This document shows positions 1 through 11,858 of a stretch of 64,000 nucleotides of DNA, piece by piece. Position 1 is the first letter of the stretch. Every line of letters starts with the position of its first letter. The notes beneath the pieces are model-generated. The model had not been told where the DNA came from. It did no database searches and worked only from the letters and a program-made list of their open reading frames with translations. This DNA is from Calonectria ilicicola (taxonomy: Eukaryota > Ascomycota > Sordariomycetes > Hypocreales > Nectriaceae). The DNA is taken from assembly GCA_020809705.1 (NCBI GenBank), contig CP085833.1, positions 3,534,001 through 3,598,000 on the forward strand, given 5' to 3'. Made by a program: the position numbers and the translations under genes.

Positions 1-1940
1 CGTAGCCGCTATCGCTATCTTCAAAGTCGTGGTGGACTCCAGGACCACGGAATTCGGCTACATGGCGCAGTCAAGGTCAGTCGGATTTCCGGTTTGAGGG
101 GGGGTGGGACAGAAGAAGCCATCTCAGCACAAATGACGAGCTCGTCGAGGCGATGCCGTTGGTTCATGTTCATCGGTGGGAGGGGCCGTACCGTATTCGG
201 GGGGAGCGCAGGGACCATCTCCGTTGGCGACCCGGCGTGCGATCTCTTCGTACCACTCTTCCTTGGTCCTGCCGTTGAGGAATCCGATAATGACCATGGT
301 CATGTTGTCGCAGCCGACGCCGCCTGTCTCCGAGTTGGACGCTAAGCAGTTGTCCATCATGTTCTCGCAAATCTTGTCGAGTTCCTGCTTGGCGGCAATG
401 CCGCGTCGAACAAACTCGACGACGGCTTGCGAAGACTGGCAATCCCAGATACCTGCTCCAATAAGTACTGCACTCACTAACACACGGGTCATCCCTCCTT
501 CGACTTACCGTCGCAGGCAAGGACCAGGAACTCATCCTCATCGGTGAGGTCGTGTTGCTCGACGTCGGGGTAAGCGGTGACAATCTGGTTCTCGGGCGAC
601 AGCTCTGCGCTCTTCTTGAACTCGAAATCACCAATGGCGCGTGAAAGGGCTAGGTTTCCGTTAACTCGGCCAAAGTCGACAAAGCCACCGGCGGCTGTGA
701 TTCGGTTCTTCTCATCTACAGCGGGGGGAAGCGCTCAGTCAGTACAGGCCAATGTAACGGGAAAATCGCCTCTTCAATGGGCGGGGGAGGGGATTGGGTG
801 CAAGATTAGACAGACTCTCGAGTGTGGGCTTGTGATCCTGAGACAAAGGCTTGGCTCGGCCCTTGATTCCTACGACACCTCTTGAATCACCAGCATTGGC
901 CTGGGTATGTTGGTTAGCATGGTTGGATTGGCACACGGCCGCCTGAATGGTGGGGCGGACGTGGGGGAGGGATAAGGCGGACTGACGACATAGAGCCTGT
1001 TCCCAGCGATCAGGCTGACACAGGCAGTGCAACCCGAAACTTCCTCCTCGTACTTGGGGTCTGTTTCGACAAAAGAAAAAATTGATAGTCAGCCCCAGAA
1101 GTTCACAAAACGTCGCAGCGCAAAAAAATGACCGGGAGTGAGGGGAGGAGGGTCAGGTGAGGGTTGACGGCTTTGCGCATACCGCTGAGAATGGCACGGT
1201 CAGTCGCAAGAAAGCCGTCCTTAAGGCCCTGAGCGTAGTTGCCAGCCTTGAAAGTGTCCTGCTTAAAGATAATGTTGTGAATATTTTCGCCGGCAAACAA
1301 TGCCACTTTATCGCCTCCGTGGCCATCGAAAACGCCAAAGAAGCTCAGCTTTTCAGAGTGTTCCTTCTTCTCGGTGTCGAGATCGAGCACAGCAGTGTGG
1401 GCGTCCTCCATACTAATGCGCCATCCCTGCATAGCAGATACACCGTAGATGAGTCGCTCATCCTCGCCCTTTTCCGAAGTCTAGAAGTAGCAGAAATTAT
1501 GAGTCAGCGAGAGAATTCTCAGAGTGTGTGGTCTTGAGGAAAGTTGGAGGCAGTTGATGGCGGGGGGGGGGGTGGGAGGCAAACAGCGAGCGTGAAATGG
1601 GAGCGGGGAAGTCGAGAAGAGGACACGGCATAGTTGGCACAATGGTGCGCGACAAGGGGTGCAGGCGACACGAGTGGAAGCAAAAAAACAATGTCTGCAT
1701 TGTCTAGAGACTGATTCGCGCAACTTGGACGAGTCGAAACGTCGCGGTGGCTCGGTGTAGAAGTGGATGTGGGCGTGGGGAGAGGGGCTCGACAACGGAT
1801 GATGCCCCTCGTAGGCGACAACAGCACGAGACGCAAGACAAAGTTGCCACAGACACACGAGCAGCACAGAGCAGAGCAGAGCGGGCAGCAGGCAAAAAAC
1901 GCACCTTTTCGACAACGGGCTCCGAGAGTGTTTGGCCCAT
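1..1940 (-). CDS. ptc2: Protein phosphatase 2C, Ptc2/Ptc3 type (3' end cut by window)
   Basis: Mg/Mn-dependent Ser/Thr phosphatase of the PPM family; yeast Ptc2/Ptc3 dephosphorylate Hog1, Rad53 and Cdc28. I read seven exons: 1905-1940, 1183-1480, 987-1060, 816-900, 509-715, 192-452 and 1-57 (continues outside). All joins keep frame and use GT-AG ends. The product starts MGQTLSEP, a likely N-myristoylation signal at Gly2. Family motifs follow in order: [56 protein letters not shown] and DNMTM, which carry the metal-binding Asp residues. The first coding exon is only 12 codons and lies behind a 424-nt intron holding an 11-base homopolymer (1562-1572). About 340 residues are visible; the C-terminal tail is missing. 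The Ptc2/Ptc3 class is well supported; choosing between the two names is not possible here. Confidence 0.93.
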
Positions 1941-2596
1941 GGTTGGAAGTCGGTAGTCGGTCGGTGGGCAGCGCAGCTACCGTGGTGTGGAGGAAGTTCG
2001 AGGTGACGGAGAAAGGTTGGTTGCTAGGTGGAAGTGTGAGAGAGACAAAGGGTTGCGCCGGGGCGGAGGGGCCAGACGGATTACGGGTCGGAGGAGTCGG
2101 AGGAGTCGGAGGGGGAGATGAGAGCAAGGAGGGAAGAGGAGCCAGCAGCCGGGTAGTGGATTGCGAGAATGATAATGTGGAAAGAAAAAAAAACAGAGGC
2201 CGTCAGTCAGAAGTGGACAAAAAAAATTCAACGACGCACACGATAGTGAAGCGGCAAAGGGAAGCGTGGTAAGTGGTGGAGGTTGGTGGAGGGGGATAAG
2301 GCTCTGCGGGAGTATGTGCGCGACTGGTGAGTGATGACTGGTGCGTGCATCTGTCTTGGTGTGGTTTGGTTTGTTGGTTGCGACCGCGAAACAGGCCCAA
2401 GAAAAAAACCAGCATCTACGGAAGCGGGGTATTATTGCCGGTACTAGTACTAGCTCTGGACGCTGCCTGTTGTGTGTCACCGAGTCTGACCCGGCGACTT
2501 TTTCTTTGTTTGTGAATGAGGCCATATTGGCTTCTTATTTTGTTCTTTCTCCGCCGTGGCATCATCCTCCCAGACCCTGACTGACCCTGAGTCTGG

Positions 2597-2617
2597 TGGT
2601 GAGTGGTGAGTGGTGAG
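2597..2617. repeat. TGGTGAG x3 tandem repeat
   Basis: Three perfect copies of a 7-base unit in the ptc2 upstream region, just before the CTAC repeat. Confidence 0.9.
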
Positions 2618-2670
2618 TCCTCCTCCCCTCCCATATTCACACGGCTACGCCGCCACCACTGCTGCTACTG

Positions 2671-2698
2671 CTACCTACCTACCTACCTACCTACCTAC
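2671..2698. repeat. (CTAC)7 microsatellite
   Basis: Seven perfect CTAC units about 730 bp upstream of the ptc2 start codon. Confidence 0.95.
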
Positions 2699-3996
2699 TA
2701 CTCTGGCTAGCCGCCAAAGCTGAGACCACTGCATGGCACCACTCCCTTCACTGCCGCCCGCTAACTGGAGCCCAGGGGTCCCTGACTGAATCTATGATAC
2801 GCCCATTAATTAGATCCCCGGAGTGTGCCCAAGCTCGAAATGGCGTGCCCCGTCGATATCAAGAAGCAGCTGAAGGGCAAAAATTGATATTACACACAAT
2901 CCACAATCCACAATCGCACCGTGCGCATCGTCTTTCCCCTTGCGTTCTAGACCTCGGCCGCCCAGGCATCTGTCCCGCATGCGCAGGCGCATCTGAGTGA
3001 AAATTTGTCTGGGTCATCCCGTTCACCCAGTCATGCTGCATCTCCCACCACCACACAGCTCGCAGGATCCTTTCCCACCACCGAATAGAAAAAAAAAATC
3101 CAACAAACCCCGCGGACGGGTGGCCTCGCGTCTCGTGGGGTGCCTGGGCCCGGCCTCTACCAAGACTTGGTCGCGTGTCCCCTGCCAACCCTCCTCCTCT
3201 CACGCTCTCTCTCGCCCATCCGGCCCGGCCCTCGCAGAGTTTTCACCACGTCGCATCGCAAAACGCTGTTTTGTGGCCATGCACCAGACCTCGTTTGGCG
3301 GCTAGGACCCTGTAGGTAGCCCATGTGCGCGCGCGCGCCCTTGCCCTCGCCAGGGATTCGTCCTGTTGAGCGTAGTCATAGGGTTGGTTGTCCGCGACTG
3401 GCCATGTTTTTGCTGCACCCAATTTTCCCCGCAAATCCACACTAACATTTCCCCATACGTACCCTGGATCTCTTTTTGGGAGCATTAGAGATGACCAACT
3501 TCGACTTCGTTAGACCAAGGAGCTTTTGCCTATTTTTTTCTTTTTTGCGTTCCTTCCCTCCTGTCCCTCGCATTTTTGTTGACTCCCTGACGTTGTTAAG
3601 TTTCCAAAATTATGTCGCATCCGGCTTTTTAATTTCCCTCATGTACGATCGTATTCGTCACCACCACTAATACTGATCGTCGGAGAAACTCTGATACCTT
3701 ATTCAGCGACACCAACACTTAATGATATCAATCTCACTGCTCCCATATTTAACTTTTTTTTTTTCGGTTGTTTCAAATGTCCAATCAAATTACTAGTACA
3801 AGCAACCTGTTTTCCCAACAGAGATGCCCTTGTTATTATTATGCGTCTATCGGCTGTTTCCCCAAATAAAAACAATTAGCTGAAAGCAGAACCTGCTGAA
3901 TATGCATCTGGTATCGTCGCTGTCGTCAGAGCTGTACAACGGGGAGTGTGATCCCACCATGAACCCAAGTCTGTACTGAAACTTTTGCCTTCCCTT

Positions 3997-6807
3997 CTAT
4001 ATGAAGGCCTTGGAGGAACTTCCTACCTCATCTGATCTCCTGCTCCTGGAATCATCTCGTCTCCACGATGCCGAATCCATATCATTCAACCTTGAAAAAC
4101 GACTGCCCGACTTGAGCCCCATGTCCCCGCTCCTCCGGGATGGTCTGCTGGTGGACTTGGCAATCATGTCCTTCTCCGATTGCACAGATCCCCGGATGCT
4201 TGTCTTGGCATCTCCCCACTGACTGGGCGAGATGAGCTCTGAGCTCGCACGTTCACCGGGCCGAGCTCCTTCTCGGCCGCCCCCAACTCCACTCATGGCC
4301 GTGCTCATAGCTGTGCTGGGCCGTGCCGGGTGGAACGGCGCCTTTTCCACGAGGTCTCGGTAGGCCGAGCTCGAGTTTTCACGCCGCAAGCTGCTGATCA
4401 CTCTCCAGTTTTCTGAGGATGCGAACGATGCGTCCGTGTGAAAGCTTTTGGCAATGCTCGAGCCCTCTACATGCCACGGTCCAGTATAGTAGAACGGGCC
4501 CCGACTGCTGTGCCGACGCAGCCACCGCTCACCCGATACTCGGACTTGGCTTGGTCTTCTCATTTCCGGCACTTTCTCCCCAGCCTCTTCCTTCACCGTG
4601 GTCCCGTCTGCAGTACGTGGTCGCTTCCCAACGCTGACGTCTGATGGTTTTATGCTCAAAGGTCTTGGCACTACCCGAGGGCTGGAATTATGTGATGCGG
4701 AAAACCTCCGTGAACTATCTGGAACGGCCGAATAGAAGGCTGACGGATCCCGTGAATCTGACAGTGACGAACGCCCTTGACTTGAATCGCTTGGTCTCGC
4801 ATGAGGCATGTTCTCAATGGATGGAATCGCCAAATCCAGCCCACTCCGGAATGAGCTCCCAGACTCGGACAAAAAGGCTGGCGGGGGAAGTAGTTGATGT
4901 GTTGACTCTGGAAATGTAGTGTCTGATCGATGGCTCCGGACCGAAGCCTGGCTTCGGCGAGCTGTCGCAGTACCCGTCGCTGTCATTGTGCCCACTGTGT
5001 ACCATGATTGTCGCCCGTCCGTGGTCCCCGTAGATGGCACGGGCATGCTCATTGAATTCCTTGCCTGAAGCCTTGAGTTGTCTACTCCAAACCTAGGAGG
5101 CACTTCCGGCGGAGTCATATTTTGCAAAACTTCTGATGACGACCTCGGAGTGCTGAACGTTTCCACTTCGGAATATCCCGATCTTGTTGGGTTGTGGTAC
5201 ATAGAATCTGGCGTGACTGTGCTTCTATACTCCCTCACCTCCTGGATAGAAGGATCGGTCCCGTTAATGCGTAAACTTTCTAGAACGGGCCCCGAGATCC
5301 TTTCGTGGTAGTTGTCTGTGAGATAACCTTTGTCTCTGCGGCGTCGCACTATGCAACACACAAGCACCATGGCAAGAAGAGCAATGGCAAGAACGGGCAG
5401 GATAGTGGCAAGGAGAATAGTAGTAGTAGAGACTCCCTGACGGGATCCCGAGACACCCTCGGCGTTTGATGTAGGCTCGCTTGATTCTGTGGATGTAGGG
5501 ACGACTGACGTCTTGGGCACAGAAGAAGTGACCATAGTAGAAGCGAGAAGCTTCACATTGAGAGTTTCGGTTTCCTTTAGAGCGCTGCTTTTAGAAGACG
5601 CTGAAAGTAAAATTTTGAGTTTCCCTGTAGCTGTACTGGGAATTTCTCCAGTGACATTGAATCCATCAAGCTTCAGCCAGTCATTTTGCGGATCTAGTGC
5701 CATAGTGATATTAACATCGCTTGGGTCCCAGAAGTATGACTCCAAGTCAATGTTGACCGGTTCTCCAGTTCGAATATTTATATCATCAAACGTGGAACGA
5801 AAGAGGGTAGTGGCAACATTCACCGTGACGTTGACTGAAAGGGAATCCGAATATGAGTCCTGAAAGTTGAGGACAAAGCTAGTTGAGTGATCGCTCTTCT
5901 CCTTGGGTGTACCTTCGATTTTCCAAGTTTGAGTATTTAGAGACAACCACTCTGGAATGTCATCGCTAGTAACGTTGACTAGATATGGCTCGATAGTCGC
6001 GTTGTCGAGCTTGATATTATTCCGTAATCCGTCGTAGCTGAACTCCTTCCCACGGGTCGCATTCAGTCTGATAAATGGGTTTTCCGAGCTAAGCTTGTGA
6101 CTCCCTACCACAATGGAAAATGGAATAGATACGGCTGAAAAGCCTACAATATCGGATGCTATCAGCCTCAAACCAAATGTTTGCGGAGGTTGGATGAGAG
6201 ATTCGATAGACGGAGTTGTGCCACTGAAGGTCAAGCTATTCGGGCTAAACGTCACCCAAGAAGGAAGAGGGCTGCTATCGCCAGAACTGGCATAGAAATT
6301 GATCATGTTTGGCTCGAATCCAAAAGTCTTCCAGTCGAACGAAAATGAAAATGGCGTTGACGGATAAAACATGAAAGAAGATGGTGAAGAAAAATCGCCA
6401 CTGAGGTTTTTAATCTGGTTCTCGAGGGGGATATTGATCGAAGGGCTTTTGCTTCTTGATATGACCAATGTCGAATTCATGGCAGCGGATCCAGAGAGAT
6501 CATTGGCGATAATCTCGACAGTCTGGCCCACTATCTCGCCTGAAGGGACGGTGCTATCCGTTGGTGTTCCATAAAGGCGACCATCTTTGCCATCGATTGA
6601 TAACCATTCTGGAGCGCCCTGGAGCGAATAGTAAATTTTCGAGTTCGAAGTTGATTTGAAGGTGTAAGGAGATAGAGTATATGAGAATGGCTCGTTTACT
6701 CGAGCCACAGGTGGTAATTGCGAGTTGAACGGGAAGTTGATGATGGGTTCGCAGATGGCCTGGTAGACGAGATGGGCGGCGATAACGAGTATAACCGAAA
6801 GGGCCAT
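3997..6807 (-). CDS. axl2: Axl2-like axial budding / septation glycoprotein
   Basis: Intronless, 936 residues. In yeast Axl2/Bud10 marks the axial bud site and works with septins; in filamentous fungi the orthologue acts in septin organisation and conidiation. What is seen: a hydrophobic signal peptide (about residues 1-19), then cadherin-like (CADG) repeats beginning with a FNSQLPPVARVNEPF segment and typical PEWLS and GTP motifs, many Asn-X-Ser/Thr sites, a Ser/Thr-rich stalk, one membrane segment near residues 460-485 followed by a CCIVRRRR stop-transfer, and a long Ser/Arg-rich cytoplasmic tail ending in SSKAFI. The ATG at 6807 directly precedes the signal peptide. Length and layout match fungal Axl2. 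Transcribed away from the Efm6-like gene. Assignment is by architecture and sequence feel. Confidence 0.88.
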   Translation of the reverse strand: MALSVILVIAAHLVYQAICEPIINFPFNSQLPPVARVNEPFSYTLSPYTFKSTSNSKIYYSLQGAPEWLSIDGKDGRLYGTPTDSTVPSGEIVGQTVEIIANDLSGSAAMNSTLVISRSKSPSINIPLENQIKNLSGDFSSPSSFMFYPSTPFSFSFDWKTFGFEPNMINFYASSGDSSPLPSWVTFSPNSLTFSGTTPSIESLIQPPQTFGLRLIASDIVGFSAVSIPFSIVVGSHKLSSENPFIRLNATRGKEFSYDGLRNNIKLDNATIEPYLVNVTSDDIPEWLSLNTQTWKIEGTPKEKSDHSTSFVLNFQDSYSDSLSVNVTVNVATTLFRSTFDDINIRTGEPVNIDLESYFWDPSDVNITMALDPQNDWLKLDGFNVTGEIPSTATGKLKILLSASSKSSALKETETLNVKLLASTMVTSSVPKTSVVPTSTESSEPTSNAEGVSGSRQGVSTTTILLATILPVLAIALLAMVLVCCIVRRRRDKGYLTDNYHERISGPVLESLRINGTDPSIQEVREYRSTVTPDSMYHNPTRSGYSEVETFSTPRSSSEVLQNMTPPEVPPRFGVDNSRLQARNSMSMPVPSTGTTDGRQSWYTVGTMTATGTATARRSQASVRSHRSDTTFPESTHQLLPPPAFLSESGSSFRSGLDLAIPSIENMPHARPSDSSQGRSSLSDSRDPSAFYSAVPDSSRRFSASHNSSPRVVPRPLSIKPSDVSVGKRPRTADGTTVKEEAGEKVPEMRRPSQVRVSGERWLRRHSSRGPFYYTGPWHVEGSSIAKSFHTDASFASSENWRVISSLRRENSSSAYRDLVEKAPFHPARPSTAMSTAMSGVGGGREGARPGERASSELISPSQWGDAKTSIRGSVQSEKDMIAKSTSRPSRRSGDMGLKSGSRFSRLNDMDSASWRRDDSRSRRSDEVGSSSKAFI

Positions 6808-8241
6808 GATGGCACGATTGCGTGCCTTTCAGCACTTGATGGTTAAGATGGAATAGATTCAGGTAGCCATCCAGAAAACGGATCATGTACTTGGAGTGAA
6901 CGAGTGAGAAAGGAAGAGGAAGACGAGGAAAGAAAGACGACAAGGTTGTGCGAGAGTGCTTGAAGGCATATCGTTGCAAGCTTCTCGATGGCTGGCAAGA
7001 TGGCAGCTGCCCATTGAGAAATACTACGCCCTTCATTCCTGTACAATCGCTCCACATGGCCATTGTTCAGGAAGAAAGGGATCAATGTGCCGGGCTATTG
7101 GTGCAATGGCTCACATGCCCATAACGATCAGAGGCAATTTGTTTCAGTTCATGCGGTGTCGAGGGTAATGAGGGCAGAAGTGTGGCGGGAGAGTATACGA
7201 GAGAGCTCAATAGCGGCTGGTATCGCCGTCACTGCATTCCAAAGCGAGGCCCTATACTCGGGATGGTTGAAGATGTGGGCGAGACATGCAATTGAGGATG
7301 CCACCCGACCGAACTAGGTAATCGTGAGGGGTAGGGCAGCCCCGTCGGATTACTAGAGGGAGTCATGGTGAGAAAATCATTAGAATACTAATATTACGGT
7401 ATGCCTCAAGAATCGAAATCGACATCATCAAGGGTAAGGGGTCTATGGTGTTGAGGGAGCCTGTTCAAGGAGTCGATGGCCACTTTACCTAACTGGGCCA
7501 AGGGTTGGGTATTGAATGGAACGTTCCCAAGCTGTCGGTCCCTTGAGCTGGTTGGCTGGAGCACTCGGCAGTGCAATTGCTAGATAAGATGTTCCGGGAG
7601 TCTTTATCGGGTGCGACAAAAGCCCTTATCGCCGTTTCGCGGCAGCTCTACCCCTCAGTTCGACTTTCTTAGTCGCTTTGGTTAGCCGTCCAAGGGAGTT
7701 GGCCAATGGAGAATTGGCCTCAGGGAGTCAACAATGGGGACAGGGCGAATGGGCAGCGCCCTGCTGAAAAAAAAAAACGGGTTCCATCGGAGTCTTGATT
7801 GCATCAGCAATGGGAGCAAGAGGGGTTATGCCGCACAACTAGTGCCTCAATAATGCGGCCACAAGAGAAGAAAATAGATTCATAGCACAGAGGAAACCAA
7901 AATGAGCACAGCATTATCGCTGGTCGTGCCTAGCAACATGCTAATGGACCTCTCTTAGCGGGGAAAAATAATGGTAGGAAATAGAAATGCCAGGCAGAAA
8001 GCGATAGTTCAAGGGCAAGCACATCCCTTTCAGTGACTGTAAATTTCGCCCTCAATACATGAATGACTTAGTTTCGCAATTCTCACGACCAACTCTCCCT
8101 TCCATCCACCTCCCCTTCAACTCTCGCCCTCAACATACCACCGCCCTTTCATTCTGTACTTCAAGTCTGCTCTTGACTGTAGCAGTTGCACTCTTCCCGA
8201 CGCACCTAGCCGGACCACTGCTTTCGCGACACTTGCCGACA
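6808..8241. promoter_or_regulatory. Divergent promoter region between axl2 and efm6-like gene
   Basis: 1.4 kb between two genes read outward. No coding frame with family resemblance. An A tract lies near 7766-7777. In-frame with the + strand gene, an ATG at 8059 precedes the preferred start at 8242 with no intervening stop. Confidence 0.55.
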
Positions 8242-9269
8242 ATGAGCAGCCCACCAGGTTCGCCTGGGTTGATCCCGCTCCAGGTCAGCGAGGACCTAGC
8301 CCCGTTGGCCGCGTTCAAGGCTAAGGGTACGACGGAAGTCGACTTCGACGGCGTCTTGTCACAGCCTCTCAAGCTTCACGAGGACGTAAAAACGGGCTGC
8401 GGTGGCCAGACATGGCCGGCGGGCATGCTGCTCGGCAAACATATGCTGCGGTACCATCGCGACCGCCTCGAAAGCGCCCGGATGTTAGTTTTCTTTTTCC
8501 TCCTCCCCCCGCTTACCCGACATGCAGCCCGATTGCTTTGTCGGCGCTTGCGCTGTCAGCTAGGACATACGAAGGATGACGCGGCAAGAACGTGCTGACG
8601 AAAAGTCTCAGACTGGAACTTGGCGCTGGAGGCGGTCTCGTCGGCCTTGCTGTGGCTCTCGAGTGCCAGCTCAAGAACCCGTTATTGGTGACAGACCAGC
8701 TGCAAATGCTGGAGCTCATGCAACACAACGTTGAGCTGAACCACCTCGAAAACAAGGCACAAGCCATGATTCTAAACTGGTACGTTCGTCCGATGTCACT
8801 CCGAATTCCCCGCAGCACACACACCCCAGCTTGGCATGTTTGATGCAGATGAAATATTGGTTGGCTAACGCTACCCTATCCATGCTTCAGGGGCGAACCT
8901 CTGCCGGCCTCGGTATTGGAGCAGAAACCCGATATTATTTTGGCGGGTGAATGTGTTTACTTTGAGCCGGCCTTCCCGCTCTTGATGACAACGCTCAAGG
9001 ATCTGCTGGAACTTAACCCAGCTGCAATTATCTACTTTTGCTTCAAGAAGAGGAGACGCGCCGACATGAACTTTGTTAAGATGGCCAAGAAGGCCTTCCA
9101 TGTAGAGGAGATATTTGACGAGGACCGACCTGTTTTCCAGCGACAGGGCCTTTTTCTCTTCTCGTTTGCTAGCCGCACGGGTCAGCAGAAGCGGAACACA
9201 CATAAGCAAGCTGACGCCACCCGATTGGCGAAGGATGGCGAAAGTAATTTACACACTGTTTCACCTTAA
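8242..9269 (+). CDS. efm6: METTL21/Efm6-type protein-lysine methyltransferase
   Basis: Class I SAM-dependent methyltransferase of the family that modifies lysines on translation elongation factors (yeast Efm6 acts on eEF1A). Exons 8242-8483, 8612-8779 and 8891-9269 give 262 residues. Motifs: GCGGQTWPAG (the segment before motif I typical of this family), LELGAGGGLVGLAVA (SAM-binding motif I, formed across the first splice junction), VTDQ (acidic ribose-binding position), then GECVYFEP and FCFKKRRRADMNF near the C-terminus. The start at 8242 gives the family's usual short N-terminus. An upstream in-frame ATG at 8059 would add 61 residues with a hydrophobic patch. Efm6 rather than another METTL21 relative is a likely but unproven call. 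Confidence 0.8.
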
Positions 9270-11858
9270 CGCCAATTCTCCCAGCTGTCCAGTGAATTGC
9301 TTTTGGAGACATTACGCCTGCATTGCATTTACATTGCAGGCTGTGTGGTATTGTCATCCCAACAATAATTGCAGACAAACTACGAGCGGCTTGATGGAGG
9401 TCAGGCACAAGCCAACGGGAGTGCGAAACCGAGTGGGTACTAGCTATGAACCGACGCAAGCTGTGTTGGGTGTCAGGAGAAAGCTTGTCATTGCGCGAGA
9501 CGAGCCAACCACGGCTGTCAACTCGGATTCGGATGGATCTGTGGCTGTTGGCTCGAGACCAACAGGCGACCGCAACGTAGCCATCCTGCAGGTCCCGACT
9601 TCTGCTGATCCTCCTGTTGCACGTGCCTAATTTACAGAAGCTCAGTTGGGGGTTCAGTTGGGAGCGGTTATGGATTGGCTAATGGTTACACCACTGGAGG
9701 CTGCCCAAAAGGGAAAACCCTGTCACGGCCTGCCGTTCCTGGCATTACCCGAGCTTGGCCTTCTTCTGAAGATCGCTGTGGATGATTGCAATGCAATTTA
9801 TTTTCTCCACGGTTGGTCTATAGCAGGAGAGGCGCATGGGCATAGGGAAGAGGGCTGTGCGAAGAAGAGAGAAGGCGATCCCCGTATTCCTTCTCGCTTC
9901 CGGGCCAGCCATACAACAGCGAAGCCAGTGCGCCAGGCCAACGGGGAGGGGCCCTGGACAGGCTGGGTCCTGAATAGGCCGGGTCCCGAATCAGCCCCCC
10001 TGGCAACACATGCCAATCAACGGCGGCGGCGCCGAATGAAAACGCGCTCTTGGATGCCTCAGTCATCCAGCGGAGAAAAAAAACACTCCTGCCGAATGAG
10101 ACATTTGAGAAATATTACGAGTCCTCTGTCATTCCGGGTACCCACAGCCTCAACCGACGGATGGGCTGGAACCGCCACGGTGTAATGGCGGAAGGAAAAA
10201 GAATTTTTTTCCTGTGCAATGACACAGACCACTGCAAGCCACGGCCAACTAGTTATTGTCGTCTATTATGGTGAAGTGGCGCCGTCGCATTGGCGCAACG
10301 ATGAATCTTGAATGATGACTGGAGAACCCGTCAGACCAGGCTTCGTTTCATGGGCATCTCCACACATCCATTAACGATTTTCGCAGCTGGCATCTCACCC
10401 GTCATCTCAGCCGGCCAATCCGCTTGGCCGCTAACCTCACTTTGGGGTAGCCATGCTCCCTCCAAGGAGGGGCCGGAAATCGCGCTCCCCTTTGACACAG
10501 GCACCTGAGGGAGCCTATTGGGCGCCCCTGTGACGGGCATCCATCCTGTACCTTACATACATGTACAACTGGATGACCTTGTACAGCAAGCTCTCTCAGT
10601 CGCTGAGGCCACAAACTCGGAAGTTGGCAAACAGGGCGTCCCTTGCAGCACACCCAATCGTGATCTGATGAGATGAGGGGATGTGATTTAGTCGGACCAC
10701 TTGGTCGCTCTCGTCTCTGTGGCTTATTTTTCTCACAGGGAGGGTAGCGAATGACGATGAAGGAACATAGTGTCGTGTCAGGGGGGAGCAACCATCTGGC
10801 ACGTCCCGAGAGGCTTGTTTCGCGCGCTGGAAGAATTTTGCAGATGGGCGATGGGGCTTGACATGAGGGTCGCAGATGAGCACGCTGGGCAGCTGTGAAA
10901 AGACAGAGCGGGATGGTACCATCACCCCTGTCTTGCCCTTCACCGTCCATGGGCCGCCCCTGGCCGACTCCTCTGCGAGGTCCCCTTCCGCACCTCTGGC
11001 CTGGGTACGCCGGCAGATCGTAATGCATATTGCCACGCTGGTGCCAAGCCGTGGGCCGTCCGTAATGCACGAGTCCTAGACGGGGACCAGCTGGGACACG
11101 AGGAGAGCAGCTTTTGTGCGAGGAGGCCTCGTTCCTCTGCCAAACGAGGGAAAATGGGGGTTGGATGCCCTCCGGTTCCCTGTCTCGCAGCCATGACCAA
11201 GCTGATCGAGCTCTGTTGCTTGAGAATACGTACCGCCAAGCGGAGCCGGGTGAAGCTACCGGGGGTTGGGACCATCTGGGCGGACGTGCCGTGCAGCTGA
11301 CTGCATGGCCGATGGGATGGGCTTGTGTGTGTGGGCAGGCGAGCGAGCGCCCTCCTCACCGACGCCGACTCAGATGTGCTTAGGCCTCAAGCCCAGGGCT
11401 AGACACCCCCCAGCCAGCTCGTTTCTGGCCCGGTGTTTCCCCCTGCCTAGCCCGGCCCCGTCCCTGGCTCAGGAGACTCGATGAGGCTAGAGGGGCGGCG
11501 ATTTTTAGCTAGTACCAGGGCCAATACGTAAGGTTGCGGCGAGGCGTATTAGAACCCTCTTGGCCCTCCCCGTTTCCACTCGTTTGTTTCCCACCCACGA
11601 ACCCATCGAGTTCATACTTCATTCATTACCTCCTGAGCAGGCCTCTACTCTCGCACTTCTACCCTCCTCCTCCTCCAACATACACCCACGCTCCCTCAAA
11701 TCTGCGAGACGGCATCATCCACTCTTTTCTTCTTGAACATTCATTTTCGCAAGTTCATTCCTGTTGAACAGACACTTGCCCACTCTCCTTACACCTGAGA
11801 TACCCTCTCGTCGCGAGACTACACAGAACATTATACCCAACCCAACAACACTATCAAA
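9270..11858. other. Long spacer and promoter upstream of the Asp f 7-like gene
   Basis: 2.6 kb between two + strand genes. Several frames stay open (the longest is on the minus strand at 10402-11070), but their composition is that of chance frames in GC-rich DNA. The last 300 bp (about 11560-11858) is a C/T-rich leader ending in a CAAAATG start context, typical of strongly expressed fungal genes. Confidence 0.6.

Larger units (their letters stand above)
1941..3996. other. Spacer: ptc2 upstream region / axl2 downstream region
   Basis: No convincing gene. The ptc2-proximal half is strongly pyrimidine-rich on the ptc2 sense strand, as expected of a long fungal promoter and leader, and has several chance frames. 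It contains a CTAC microsatellite (2671-2698), a TGGTGAG triplication (2597-2617) and an alternating GC run near 3328-3339. The axl2-proximal part (about 3500-3990) is AT-richer and should hold the axl2 3' UTR. Confidence 0.6.

Noticed and set aside
1519..2127. 202-codon minus-strand frame across the ptc2 first exon and intron
   Set aside because: Pro/Ser/Thr-rich translation of a pyrimidine-rich leader and intron; the spliced ptc2 model explains the region.
10402..11070. 222-codon minus-strand open frame in the promoter of the Asp f 7-like gene
   Set aside because: Composition of a chance frame (many Arg, Pro, Cys, no repeats or motifs) and overlapping equally long frames.
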